Assembly: GCF_000833605.1 (NCBI RefSeq)
Contig: NZ_JXTG01000012.1
Coordinates: 1 to 64,000 of the forward strand
Length of the DNA stretch: 64,000 nucleotides
From: Anoxybacillus ayderensis
Lineage (GTDB): Bacteria > Bacillota > Bacilli > Bacillales > Anoxybacillaceae
Reading direction: 5' to 3'
Below, in pieces: positions 9,537 to 17,593 of the stretch (within the stretch, counting starts at the first letter, position 1; every line of letters begins with the position of its first letter). The position numbers were made by a program, and so were the translations under genes. The notes below the pieces were generated by a model that ran no database searches, had not been told where the DNA came from, and saw only the letters and a program-made list of their open reading frames with translations.

Positions 9537-9565
9537 CAGACAAAATAAAAAATGTTCGTTATAAT
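9537..9565 (+). promoter_or_regulatory. Candidate sigma-A promoter for the nitrilase-GNAT operon
   Basis: A perfect -10 TATAAT (9560-9565) is preceded at 17 bases by CAGACA (9537-9542), a four-of-six match to TTGACA. It lies about 37 bases upstream of the chosen TTG start. Confidence 0.5.
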
Positions 9566-9601
9566 AATGGTGAAAAAATACAAAAAAGAAGGTGCGTTTC
9601 A

Positions 9602-10447
9602 TTGAAAATGCGCGTCAGTGCGGTTCAATATTATTTACATACGATTCCATCATTTGAACAGTTTGCAAAACAAGTCGAACATTATGTAAAAACAGCGCAA
9701 GAATTCGGTGCTGAGTTCGTGCTCTTCCCTGAGTTTATTACAACACAACTTATGTCCATTGGGGATGGAATAACGATTGAAGAGCTTCCAACGTTTACGG
9801 ACGCCTATCGCTCATTATTTTCAACACTTGCGAAACAGACGAATATGCATATTATTGGCGGGACACATGTCATAAAAAAAGAGGATCGACTATATAATGT
9901 CGCTCATTTATTTTATCCCGATGGAACGATTGCTGAACAGGCGAAATTACATATTACGCCAACGGAAGTGAACGAATGGAATATGCATGGCGGCGATTCA
10001 TTACATGTGTTTCAAACAACAAAAGGAACGATTGCGATTTTAACATGTTATGACATTGAATTTCCTGAAATTGTACGCATGGCACGTGCAAAAGGAGCGG
10101 ACGTCATTTTTTGTCCATCGTGTACCGATGATCGCCACGGATTTCATCGCGTACGCTACACATGCCATGCTCGTGCGATCGAAAATCAAGTATACGTCGT
10201 CACGACAGGGACAGTCGGGTCGTTGCCAACCGTTGATTTTATGCGCGCAAACTTCGGACAAGCAGCGATCATTACACCGAACGATATTCCGTTCCCACCA
10301 CGCGGTGTTTTAGCCGAAGGAGAAATAAACGACGATATGATCATTACAGCTGATCTTGATTTACAGCTTCTTTACGACGTTCGCGAGCGCGGATCGGTAA
10401 CCACTTGGCGCGACCGTCGCACAGATTTATATGTAGATTGGACATAA
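9602..10447 (+). CDS. Carbon-nitrogen hydrolase (nitrilase superfamily), YhcX C-terminal-like
   Basis: A 281-residue amidohydrolase. The catalytic triad is visible: Glu44 in LFPEFIT, Lys in EQAKLHITPTE, and Cys in ILTCYDIEFPE. It closely resembles the nitrilase half of B. subtilis YhcX, in which the same enzyme is fused to a GNAT acetyltransferase. Here the acetyltransferase is a separate gene just downstream, so the two proteins probably act on one metabolite, but the substrate is unknown. The start is uncertain: TTG at 9602 sits 7 bases after AAGAAGGTG, while ATG at 9608 is 13 bases away. The TTG is preferred. Confidence 0.82.
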   Translation: MKMRVSAVQYYLHTIPSFEQFAKQVEHYVKTAQEFGAEFVLFPEFITTQLMSIGDGITIEELPTFTDAYRSLFSTLAKQTNMHIIGGTHVIKKEDRLYNVAHLFYPDGTIAEQAKLHITPTEVNEWNMHGGDSLHVFQTTKGTIAILTCYDIEFPEIVRMARAKGADVIFCPSCTDDRHGFHRVRYTCHARAIENQVYVVTTGTVGSLPTVDFMRANFGQAAIITPNDIPFPPRGVLAEGEINDDMIITADLDLQLLYDVRERGSVTTWRDRRTDLYVDWT

Positions 10448-10458
10448 GGAGGAAGACA

Positions 10459-11121
10459 ATGTATAAAAAGCAACTTTACGTATTTCATGATGATCGTCCT
10501 ATCCCTGCACTCATTCGCAACTATGAAGAAAAAGATATCGATGCGTTAATTCGGATTCAACAGGAAAGCTTTCCACCCCCTTTCCCATCTGAACTATGGT
10601 GGAATAAAGAGCAGCTCATGAATCATATGACACTTTTTCCAGAAGGAGCGTTATGTGTCGAAATTGACGGGGAAGTCGTCGGATCGATGACCGGTTTAAT
10701 TGTGAACTACCATCCGAACGACGCCGATCATACGTGGGAGGAAATAACGGACAACGGATATATTCGCAATCATAATCGAAACGGCAATACGTTATACGTC
10801 GTTGACATTGGTGTGCGCCCAGCATATCGCAAACTCGGGTTAGGAAAATGGCTCATGCAGTCGATGTACGAAGTTGTCGTCCATCAAAAGCTTGAACGGC
10901 TATTAGGTGGGAGTCGAATGCCAGGGTATCATCGATATGCCAATGAAATGACTGCCGAACAATATGTAGATGCAGTTATAAACGGAAAACTCACAGACCC
11001 TGTTATTACTTTTTTACTTCGCTGCGGTCGCACGCCAGTGAAGGTCGTCGCTAATTATTTAGAAGATGCCCAGTCGTGCAACTACGCTTTGCTTATGGAA
11101 TGGCGCAACCCGTTTTTATAA
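10459..11121 (+). CDS. GNAT N-acetyltransferase, YhcX N-terminal-like
   Basis: A 220-residue acetyltransferase of the GNAT fold. The acetyl-CoA-binding motif A is VDIGVRPAYRKLGLGKWLMQ, with the R/Q-x-x-G-x-G/A pattern. It ends in CNYALLMEWRNP, close to the end of the acetyltransferase half of B. subtilis YhcX, including the HTWEEITDNGYIRNHN region. The ATG at 10459 has a strong AAGGAGGAAG site and follows the nitrilase stop by 11 bases, so the two genes form an operon. The gene order is the reverse of the domain order in YhcX. The substrate is unknown. Confidence 0.82.
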   Translation: MYKKQLYVFHDDRPIPALIRNYEEKDIDALIRIQQESFPPPFPSELWWNKEQLMNHMTLFPEGALCVEIDGEVVGSMTGLIVNYHPNDADHTWEEITDNGYIRNHNRNGNTLYVVDIGVRPAYRKLGLGKWLMQSMYEVVVHQKLERLLGGSRMPGYHRYANEMTAEQYVDAVINGKLTDPVITFLLRCGRTPVKVVANYLEDAQSCNYALLMEWRNPFL

Positions 11122-11140
11122 AAACTTATTAAATAAAGCG

Positions 11141-11176
11141 ACAGGGTGCCTTAAGATACGATAACAAGCACCCTGT
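11141..11176. terminator. Possible terminator hairpin after the GNAT gene
   Basis: A 9-bp perfect inverted repeat (ACAGGGTGC / GCACCCTGT) with an 18-base loop lies between two convergent genes. There is no T-tract on either side, so termination is only likely by position. Confidence 0.4.
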
Positions 11177-11203
11177 TCAATAGCATTGAGAATAAGTCTC
11201 TTT

Positions 11204-11641
11204 TTAATGAATATACGTTTTCTGTACAGGTTTCTCATCTGTCGCAAGCAGTCGTTCAAGAAAATCTGTCCGTTCGCGCAGTTGCGCCACTTCTTTTTCT
11301 ATTTCTTCCATTTGCCGTTCCACTTTTGTGACGCGCGCTTCAAGATGCCACGTTTGTTTTTCGAGGGTAATCATGTAGTTCCACATACGCATAAATTGCT
11401 CATTAGAGAGTTCATGGGGTGCCTCTAACTTGACAACCACCCGTTTTCCGCAAACCTTTTCGATCGCTTGTTCAATGTAAGGCATATACAACGTTTCAAT
11501 CCAACTTTTTTGCATTGGGTTTGTGCAATGAATAGTGACCGTATGTTCTTCCATCGTTGCTGTCGTTCCTTCAATCCATGTTTCAAAAGCAAGTGAGGAC
11601 ATCATGCGAGATAACACTTGTTTGACTTCTGACCACATCAT
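11204..11641 (-). CDS. Stand-alone DnaA N-terminal-domain (domain I) protein with coiled coil
   Basis: A 145-residue protein. Residues 1-75 match DnaA domain I in outline: WSEVKQVLSRMMSSLAFETW, then TTATMEEHTVTIHC and KSWIETLYMPYIEQAI, the order seen at the start of DnaA. There is no AAA+ or DNA-binding domain. Residues about 90-135 form a heptad-rich coiled coil (LEARVTKVERQMEEIEKEVA). DnaA domain I mediates self-association and binding of DnaB, DnaD or SirA, so this could be a competitor or adaptor, but that is inference. The ATG at 11641 follows a GAAAGGGGGG site; 11638 is an alternative. I know of no B. subtilis counterpart. Confidence 0.68.
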   Translation of the reverse strand: MMWSEVKQVLSRMMSSLAFETWIEGTTATMEEHTVTIHCTNPMQKSWIETLYMPYIEQAIEKVCGKRVVVKLEAPHELSNEQFMRMWNYMITLEKQTWHLEARVTKVERQMEEIEKEVAQLRERTDFLERLLATDEKPVQKTYIH

Positions 11642-11690
11642 TTTCCCCCCTTTCACACATGAAATTAAACAAAAATAAAAAAATTCCTGC

Positions 11691-11936
11691 TTATTTTTCC
11701 CGAAACGTCCACCATTGTTTTGTCATTTCATAAGAAATACGATCATACAATTCGTCCGTCGTCGTCGCTTTTACAGCTTCTCCATCGATTAAAACGAACG
11801 GACAATGTTTGCACATTTTGCATTTGCCGATGCAATCTTTTCGCTTCACTTTCACATGTTTGAACGTTTGTTTTAAAAATTGATACAACGTTTTCGTTGC
11901 AAATTTATTCTTTTTACAAAAATATACTTTTTTCAT
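11691..11936 (-). CDS. DUF1450 / ferredoxin-like small cysteine protein
   Basis: An 81-residue protein that starts MKKVYFCKKNKFATKTLY and carries a tight cysteine cluster, CIGKCKMCKHCPF, followed by VLIDGEAV. The arrangement resembles the DUF1450 (YuzB-like) small proteins and the thioredoxin-like 2Fe-2S ferredoxin fold. Four clustered cysteines could bind an iron-sulfur cluster or zinc; this is inference. A Fur-like box and a 13-bp hairpin lie just upstream of the start, which would fit an iron-linked role. The start ATG has a GGAGTG site. Confidence 0.6.
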   Translation of the reverse strand: MKKVYFCKKNKFATKTLYQFLKQTFKHVKVKRKDCIGKCKMCKHCPFVLIDGEAVKATTTDELYDRISYEMTKQWWTFREK

Positions 11937-11946
11937 TCAGCAACAC

Positions 11947-11992
11947 TCCAAGTATGATAACTATAATCATTTTCACTTCTATCATACTTGGA
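11947..11992. repeat. 13-bp perfect inverted repeat in the DUF1450 gene leader
   Basis: TCCAAGTATGATA at 11947-11959 pairs perfectly with TATCATACTTGGA at 11980-11992 across a 20-base loop. The repeat lies between the upstream gene's stop and the DUF1450 start and overlaps the Fur-like box. It has no T-tract, so an operator or leader hairpin is more likely than a plain terminator. Confidence 0.6.
11955..11969. promoter_or_regulatory. Candidate Fur box upstream of the DUF1450 gene
   Basis: TGATAACTATAATCA matches the Bacillus Fur consensus TGATAATNATTATCA at 12 of 14 defined positions. The match to the PerR consensus is weaker. It lies 19-33 bases upstream of the start codon, where a repressor would block transcription or initiation. 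Confidence 0.45.
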
Positions 11993-12009
11993 ATATCACA
12001 TTCCTTCAA

Positions 12010-12528
12010 TTATTTTTGTTCAGCATACAAAAGCAACTGTTCAAGCGAACGAATGATATATGGAATCATCTGTAATAAATCGTCAACATGGCTTTCGTTA
12101 ATCGTACGTTCGAAATCAATCGTCACTTGATGAGTATATCGTTCATGTTTTGGGTATGTATACGTTAACGTTTGGATAACTGTGCGCTGTTCCCCCCAAA
12201 TGCGCTTTAGCGCCTGTTCTACGGCTTGGCAATCGACATGTGTAGCTGAAAAAGAAAACGAAACCGTCACGGTGCAACCTGTGTTCGTGACATCTTCGTG
12301 TAACAACTCGTTTGCAATATGTTGGAGCGTCATTTCAAGCGAAATAGTACACGTCAATTGATGAGCATGACGCAATTGAAAAGAGAGAGCGTACGCGCGC
12401 GTAAATTTCGCTAAGTCAACGATGTCTGAGCGATCAATGATCGCAATGAGTTCATCATTTGTATCTAAATCGTAAACGGCTCCTTCAACAACTGTTTTTA
12501 AATTATCAAAAATCGTTGGATCAAACAT
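12010..12528 (-). CDS. Conserved hypothetical protein downstream of menC
   Basis: A 172-residue soluble protein that I do not recognise. It has no membrane segment or signal peptide and only two cysteines. It starts MFDPTIFDNLKTVVEGAVYD and is rich in alternating hydrophobic and Thr/Val strands, for example TVTVSFSFSATHVD and THQVTIDFERT, suggesting an alpha/beta or beta-rich fold. Its ATG lies 4 bases after the menC stop, behind AAAGGATGAGG, so it is co-transcribed with menC. A link to menaquinone or amino-acid racemisation is only guilt by association. Confidence 0.6.
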   Translation of the reverse strand: MFDPTIFDNLKTVVEGAVYDLDTNDELIAIIDRSDIVDLAKFTRAYALSFQLRHAHQLTCTISLEMTLQHIANELLHEDVTNTGCTVTVSFSFSATHVDCQAVEQALKRIWGEQRTVIQTLTYTYPKHERYTHQVTIDFERTINESHVDDLLQMIPYIIRSLEQLLLYAEQK

Positions 12529-12532
12529 ATCC

Positions 12533-13648
12533 TCATCCTTTCACACGGTTATATACTTTTGAACGAACGACACGCCTTTCGACTTCTTTCATATTCACTT
12601 CATAGCCTATACCGAGCTGTTTCGAAACGAAAATGCGTCCATGATGAACGGTAACTTCCGGATCAATGAAATCACGATCCCAATAATTTGCCGACGCAGC
12701 AGTATCGCTTGGCAAAGAAAAATGCGGAAGTGTTGCTAGAGCGATGCTATGCGCTCGTCCGACTCCACCTTCTAACATTCCGCCACACCATACAGGAATA
12801 TGATGTTTTTGGCATAAATCATGAATGCGTTTCGCTTCCGTTAATCCACCTACTCGGCCAATTTTTATATTGATGATTCGGCAACTTTGCAATTCAATTG
12901 CTCTTTTGGCATCTTCGTATGAACATATGCTTTCATCTAAACAAATCGGTGTGTTTAGCTTTGCTTGTAATTTCGCATGATCAACGATGTCATCTACAGC
13001 AAGCGGCTGTTCAATCATCAGCAACTCATAGTCATCGAGCGCTTGTAAGCGATCGATGTCGTGTAACGAGTAAGCGGAGTTTGCATCGACCATAAGCGGA
13101 ACATTAGGGAAATGTTGACGAACGACACGAACGACATCCACATCCCATCCTGGCTTAATTTTTATTTTTACACGCCGGTATCCTTCCGCAAGCGCTTGTT
13201 CCATTCGTTTTAGCAAATTCGTTATTGGCTGAATACCGATGCTTATTCCAACTTCCACTTCTTGTTTTTCACCGCCGAGCGCCGCGCTTAATGACATCCT
13301 ACGTCGTTTGGCGAACAAATCCCATACCGCCCCTTCAAGCGCTGCTTTGGCCATGTAATTGCGGCGAATCATCGAAAATCGGGCGTGCAGTTCATCCGGA
13401 TGATAAACGGGTTCTTGAAAAAGAAGCGGAATTAAAAAATGTTCGAGCATATGCCACGTCGTTTCCAACGTTTCCTCCGTATACCAAGGGGCAGAAAAAG
13501 CAACACCTTCCCCCCATCCTCGCTCGCCATTTTCATCGATCGCTTCCACTAATAAAACGGGTCGCGTTTTCATCGTTCCAAAGCTTGTTGTAAACGGTGA
13601 TTTTAATTCCATTTCTAAATGTCGCAATATCACTGTATCAATGTGCAC
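12533..13648 (-). CDS. menC: o-Succinylbenzoate synthase / N-acylamino acid racemase (MenC)
   Basis: A 371-residue enolase-superfamily enzyme. The acid/base lysines lie in [12 protein letters not shown] and [10 protein letters not shown]. The metal ligands lie in [16 protein letters not shown] and CLDESICS. It is very close to Geobacillus OSBS/NSAR proteins, which both dehydrate the menaquinone precursor SHCHC to o-succinylbenzoate and racemise N-succinyl amino acids. The other menaquinone genes are not adjacent, so the racemase role cannot be ruled out. GTG at 13648 is chosen because GGAGGG ends 6 bases before it, whereas the ATG at 13654 directly touches that site. A terminator of the liv operon lies just upstream. 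Confidence 0.86.
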   Translation of the reverse strand: MHIDTVILRHLEMELKSPFTTSFGTMKTRPVLLVEAIDENGERGWGEGVAFSAPWYTEETLETTWHMLEHFLIPLLFQEPVYHPDELHARFSMIRRNYMAKAALEGAVWDLFAKRRRMSLSAALGGEKQEVEVGISIGIQPITNLLKRMEQALAEGYRRVKIKIKPGWDVDVVRVVRQHFPNVPLMVDANSAYSLHDIDRLQALDDYELLMIEQPLAVDDIVDHAKLQAKLNTPICLDESICSYEDAKRAIELQSCRIINIKIGRVGGLTEAKRIHDLCQKHHIPVWCGGMLEGGVGRAHSIALATLPHFSLPSDTAASANYWDRDFIDPEVTVHHGRIFVSKQLGIGYEVNMKEVERRVVRSKVYNRVKG

Positions 13649-13673
13649 ATCCATCCCTCCGAAACAATTATAC

Positions 13674-13706
13674 AAAAAGGCGCTAGCTTTTGTCGCCAGA
13701 CGCCTT
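13674..13706 (-). terminator. Terminator of the liv operon
   Basis: On the minus strand AAGGCG-T-CTGGC pairs with GCTAG-CGCCTT around a short GACAAAA loop and runs into five T residues. The single bulged T is the only imperfection. It lies directly after livF and before menC. Confidence 0.82.
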
Positions 13707-13711
13707 ATGTT

Positions 13712-14419
13712 TCACCCTAAATATGCTTCTCGTACTTGTTCGTTTCCAAGCAGTTCTTTTCCTGTACCTGACATTGTAATTTCTCCTGTTTGAATGACGT
13801 AGCCACGATGCGCGATTTGCAACGCTTGAAACGCGTTTTGTTCGACAAGCAAAATTGTCATTCCCTCATCGTTTAACTCTCGAATAATGTGGAAAATTTG
13901 CTCAACGATAATTGGAGCTAATCCCATCGACGGTTCATCTAACATGAGCAACTTCGGTTTCATCATTAAAGCACGACCGATCGCTAACATTTGTTGCTCT
14001 CCTCCACTCATCGTCCCCCCTTTTTGTTGTAGACGCTCTTTTAGCCGGGGGAAATAATGAAAGACTCGCTCCATTCGTTCAGCTATTTCTTTTTTATCGT
14101 TCACCGAAAAGGCACCCATTTCTAAATTTTCTTTTACCGTCAATCGTGGAAAAATTCTCCGTCCTTCAGGAACATGAGCGATGCCTGCCAGCGCGGTTAC
14201 ATGTGGTGGTGTGTTTGTCATGTTTTTTCCTTCGTATACAATGCTTCCGCTTTTCGCCTTCACTTGTCCGCTAATTGTTTTTAATGTCGTCGATTTTCCC
14301 GCACCGTTACTGCCGATTAACGTAACAATTTCCCCTTCACATACTTCTAAATCAATTCCTTTTAGCGCATGCACTCCACCATAAAACGTATGAACGCGAT
14401 CTAAACGCAACAAACTCAC
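13712..14419 (-). CDS. livF: Branched-chain amino-acid ABC transporter ATPase LivF
   Basis: A 235-residue ATPase of the LivF type, the usual length. Walker A is GSNGAGKSTT, the signature MSGGEQQMLAIGRALM and Walker B LLMLDEPSMGLAP. It works as the second ATPase with LivG on the cytoplasmic side of the LivHM permease to import leucine, isoleucine and valine. The start is GTG at 14419 behind GGAGGGGATGG, 13 bases after livG. It is the last gene of livKHMGF and is followed by a strong terminator. Confidence 0.93.
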   Translation of the reverse strand: MSLLRLDRVHTFYGGVHALKGIDLEVCEGEIVTLIGSNGAGKSTTLKTISGQVKAKSGSIVYEGKNMTNTPPHVTALAGIAHVPEGRRIFPRLTVKENLEMGAFSVNDKKEIAERMERVFHYFPRLKERLQQKGGTMSGGEQQMLAIGRALMMKPKLLMLDEPSMGLAPIIVEQIFHIIRELNDEGMTILLVEQNAFQALQIAHRGYVIQTGEITMSGTGKELLGNEQVREAYLG

Positions 14420-14432
14420 TCGCCATCCCCTC

Positions 14433-15209
14433 CTACGATGCTGTTGTCGCTCCTTTTCCTAAGTAAGCTTCAATGACTTTTTCATTATTTCGAATGTCAT
14501 CCGGCGTACCTTCAGCAATTTTTTCCCCATGATCTAACACAATAATATGTTCAGAAATTTCCATAACGAGCTTCATATCATGTTCAATTAAAATAATCGT
14601 TAGTTGCAATTGTTCACGCATATCATAAATAAGCTTAGTCAATTCCGCTGTCTCTTTCGGATTCATTCCAGCGGCAGGCTCATCTAATAGCAACACTTTT
14701 GGTTTCGTCGCTAGTGCGCGGGCAATTTCAAGTTTTCGCTGCGCCCCATAAGGTAAATTTTTTGCCTCTTCGTTATAAAGTGACTCCAAACCGACATATT
14801 GCAAAAGACGATACGCCTCTTGTTTCGCTTCTTTTTCCTCTTTGCGCATCAATGGAGTAGAAAGTATCATATGAAATAACCCGCTACGTAAATGCGTATG
14901 CATGCCAACCATGACGTTTTCTAATACGGTCATCGCTCTGAATAAACGGATATTTTGGAACGTACGCGAAATGCCTTTTTGTGCAACTTGATGGGGCTTT
15001 AATCCAACGAGCGACTCGCCATTTAATAAAATATCACCGCTCGTCGGTTGATACACCCCTGTGACCATGTTAAACAATGTTGTTTTCCCTGCACCGTTCG
15101 GTCCGATAACAGCTGTAATTGACCCTTTTTGTACATCCATATCAATATTGTTGTTTGCAATAAGCCCACCAAATTGCTTTGTTAATTGTTTAACCGTTAA
15201 AATAGACAC
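14433..15209 (-). CDS. livG: Branched-chain amino-acid ABC transporter ATPase LivG
   Basis: A 258-residue ATPase. Walker A is GPNGAGKTTL, the signature LPYGAQRKLEIARALA (the LivG-type YGxQR variant) and Walker B VLLLDEPAAGMNP. The LivG-specific SRTFQNIRLF segment is also present. GTG at 15209 is taken as the start because GGAAAGGAGG lies about 9 bases upstream, and the codons before it would read through that site. The start lies inside the 3' end of livM (about 20-base overlap), indicating coupled translation. Confidence 0.93.
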   Translation of the reverse strand: MSILTVKQLTKQFGGLIANNNIDMDVQKGSITAVIGPNGAGKTTLFNMVTGVYQPTSGDILLNGESLVGLKPHQVAQKGISRTFQNIRLFRAMTVLENVMVGMHTHLRSGLFHMILSTPLMRKEEKEAKQEAYRLLQYVGLESLYNEEAKNLPYGAQRKLEIARALATKPKVLLLDEPAAGMNPKETAELTKLIYDMREQLQLTIILIEHDMKLVMEISEHIIVLDHGEKIAEGTPDDIRNNEKVIEAYLGKGATTAS

Positions 15210-16476
15210 CTTTTGCTCCCTCCTTTCCATCTGCTACGTTTGTTACACCACTTTTCAACTCTTTTTCATCAAAACGAGGATTTTTTGCCGGCAACAATCC
15301 TTGCGGACGATACAAGGCAAAGACAATTAAAATCAAGCCAAAAATAAACCGTTGCATTTTGGCTGGAGATAGCGCATCAGGAATGTGAACGACTCCGCTT
15401 AAACTAAGCTGGTTCAACCAGTTTGTTAATTCTGTAAGCACTTGAAGATTTAAAATCGTTACGAGCGCTGCACCGAGTATAACCCCCGGAACGCTACCCA
15501 TGCCTCCTAAAATGACCATGACGAGAATTGTAATAGACTCGAGCAGTGTAAAGCTTGTTGGATCAACAAACGTCTGTTTTGCTGCAAATACAACCCCCAT
15601 CATTCCTGAAAATGAAGCGCCAACGGCAAACGCCATCAACTTTGTACGGACGAGCGGAATGCCCATCGCTTGTGCGGCAATTTCATTTTCCCGCACCGCT
15701 TTCCATGCTCGACCAATTTTCGAATATTCTAAACGACGGACAATAAAAATCGTAAGCAACAAAATCACTAATACAACATAATAAAATTGACTCGGGTACA
15801 TAAATTCAATCCCGAACAGTTTGGGCGGTTGAACAGAAGCGAGCCCCATCGCACCGTTTGTAATGTTAACTGGTTTATCCAAATTATTAAAAATAATACG
15901 AATAATTTCTCCAAATCCGAGCGTTACGATCGCTAAATAATCGCCTTTTACTCGTAAAACCGGAATGCCGAGTAACACGCCAAATATCGCAGCAACAATA
16001 CAACCGATGATTAAAAATATCCAAAAACTTTCCCCAGATAACGGATAGTGTCCAAATGGCATAAAGTTGTTTGCTTGTGCTGTCGCGAAAATACCGTACG
16101 TATAGGCACCAATGGCAAAAAACGCTACGAACCCTAAGTCTAAAAGACCAGCAAGCCCTACGACAATGTTTAATCCAAGCGCCATCGCAATGTAAATTCC
16201 GACTAACGTGGCCACTTCCATATATGATTGATAAGCTTCTCCTTGGCTTGCGGCTAGAGGCAATAGCACACTTAATACGAGAATGCCGATGACCCACTTC
16301 ACACGATTCGAAAATGACGTAAAATATAAAAACAAAAGCGAGGAAAGCAAAAGCAAAAAAGCAACAACTGATTTTTGTGCTAAATATAAACTGATAAACG
16401 TGGTAGCAATATACATACCAATCACGGTCGCCTGAAGACGTTTATTTTTCTCCAATACGTTCAACCATTTTTTCAT
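15190..16476 (-). CDS. livM: Branched-chain amino-acid ABC transporter permease LivM
   Basis: A 428-residue integral membrane protein with about ten helices. The diagnostic LivM segment GLAGLLDLGFVAFFAIGAYTY and the cytoplasmic GIPVLRVKGDYLAIVTLGFGE coupling region are visible. The C-terminus has an ALYRPQGLLPAK motif typical of LivM. It pairs with LivH as the channel for branched-chain amino acids. ATG at 16476 is chosen because AGGTGG lies 5 bases upstream; the frame opens slightly earlier. The extra N-terminal helices before about residue 85 are common in Gram-positive and enterobacterial LivM. Confidence 0.92.
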   Translation of the reverse strand: MKKWLNVLEKNKRLQATVIGMYIATTFISLYLAQKSVVAFLLLLSSLLFLYFTSFSNRVKWVIGILVLSVLLPLAASQGEAYQSYMEVATLVGIYIAMALGLNIVVGLAGLLDLGFVAFFAIGAYTYGIFATAQANNFMPFGHYPLSGESFWIFLIIGCIVAAIFGVLLGIPVLRVKGDYLAIVTLGFGEIIRIIFNNLDKPVNITNGAMGLASVQPPKLFGIEFMYPSQFYYVVLVILLLTIFIVRRLEYSKIGRAWKAVRENEIAAQAMGIPLVRTKLMAFAVGASFSGMMGVVFAAKQTFVDPTSFTLLESITILVMVILGGMGSVPGVILGAALVTILNLQVLTELTNWLNQLSLSGVVHIPDALSPAKMQRFIFGLILIVFALYRPQGLLPAKNPRFDEKELKSGVTNVADGKEGAKGVYFNG

Positions 16477-16485
16477 CTCGACCAC

Positions 16486-17472
16486 CTACACTTTCTCAAC
16501 CGACACTTTTCCGAATAGTCCTTCTGGCTTGAAAATAAGAACAATAATTAAAATAGAAAAAGCAAACACGTCTTTGTACTCCGCTCCTAATATTCCATCA
16601 GAGACAATCGGTAAGTTGGCCGCTGCAAACATTTCAAGTAGACCGAGAACAATGCCACCGAACATCGCACCGCGAATGTTTCCAATCCCACCTAATACCG
16701 CTGCGGTAAAAGCTTTCAATCCTAAAATGAAACCGATGTATGGATCAATCGTTCCATATTGAATCGCAAAAAGAACACCTGTTGCCCCGCCTAATGCAGA
16801 TCCAATAAAAAACGTTAAAGCGATAACTTTATTGACATTTACACTCATAAGCGCAGCCGTTTCACGATCTTGGGCGACAGCACGCATCGCCATCCCCCAC
16901 TTCGTTTTATTCACAAAAAAGTCAAGCGTCACCATCATGACAACAGCTGTAACTAAAACGATAAAGAAAGAGGACTTAACTGAGGCGTCATGAAATCCTG
17001 ACCAAATAGAGGAAGCTGAAATGTTTACTTGTCCAGTAAACAAACTTGGACCAGTTAAAATGTAGTTTCCTTTCTTTAATTCTGTAATAAAACGAACAAA
17101 ATCTTGTAATAAAAACGAAATTCCAATTGCTGTAATGAGTGTAATTAGTTTTGGGGCATTTCGCAACGGACGATAAGCAATTCGCTCAATGCCCATGCCG
17201 AGCAATCCCGTTACAATCGATGTCGCTACAAGGACGAGAAGCAACGCCAACAGCATCGGCATAGAAGATAGCCAGCCAAAAGCAGAAAATGATAATAAAA
17301 GCGCTGTCCCAACAAATGCACCTGTCATAAAAATTTCTCCATGAGCGAAGTTAATAAGTTCTAAAATTCCGTAAACCATTGTATATCCGAGAGCGACAAT
17401 GGCGTATACAGCGCCCAATGCCAATCCGTCGATGATGACTTGGGGTAATGTTTGTAGCACATGTTCGATCAT
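16486..17472 (-). CDS. livH: Branched-chain amino-acid ABC transporter permease LivH
   Basis: A 328-residue membrane permease. It starts MIEHVLQTLPQVIIDGLALGAVYAIVALGYTMVYGI and continues with LINFAHGEIFMTGA, the hallmark of LivH. Later TAAVLGGIGNIRGAMFGG is the conserved cytoplasmic loop that contacts the ATPase. The open frame extends 30 codons further upstream, but ATG at 17472 has a TGGAGGA site and matches known LivH starts. It follows livK after a hairpin in the about 120-base gap. Confidence 0.92.
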   Translation of the reverse strand: MIEHVLQTLPQVIIDGLALGAVYAIVALGYTMVYGILELINFAHGEIFMTGAFVGTALLLSFSAFGWLSSMPMLLALLLVLVATSIVTGLLGMGIERIAYRPLRNAPKLITLITAIGISFLLQDFVRFITELKKGNYILTGPSLFTGQVNISASSIWSGFHDASVKSSFFIVLVTAVVMMVTLDFFVNKTKWGMAMRAVAQDRETAALMSVNVNKVIALTFFIGSALGGATGVLFAIQYGTIDPYIGFILGLKAFTAAVLGGIGNIRGAMFGGIVLGLLEMFAAANLPIVSDGILGAEYKDVFAFSILIIVLIFKPEGLFGKVSVEKV

Positions 17473-17547
17473 ATGTAGTTCCTCCATTTCCTTGTCTTTT
17501 TCTAAAAACATGTAGCTTGTCCCTTTGCTCGTGAAAAAATTTACAAG

Positions 17548-17578
17548 AAAAGGGTACGGCAAACTGTCATACCCTTTT
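17548..17578 (-). terminator. Hairpin between livK and livH (partial terminator or stabiliser)
   Basis: AAAAGGGTA pairs with TACCCTTTT across a 13-base loop, with a modest T-rich stretch following on the minus strand. Such hairpins after the binding-protein gene usually stabilise its mRNA or reduce read-through, so the periplasm-side receptor is made in excess. Confidence 0.6.
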
Positions 17579-17593
17579 CAAACGTATTCATCA

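Noticed and set aside
13225-13593. 122-codon plus-strand open frame opposite menC
   Set aside because: It is antisense to a strongly conserved enzyme and has no ribosome site or recognisable domain; similar opposite-strand frames across the window were also set aside as shadows.
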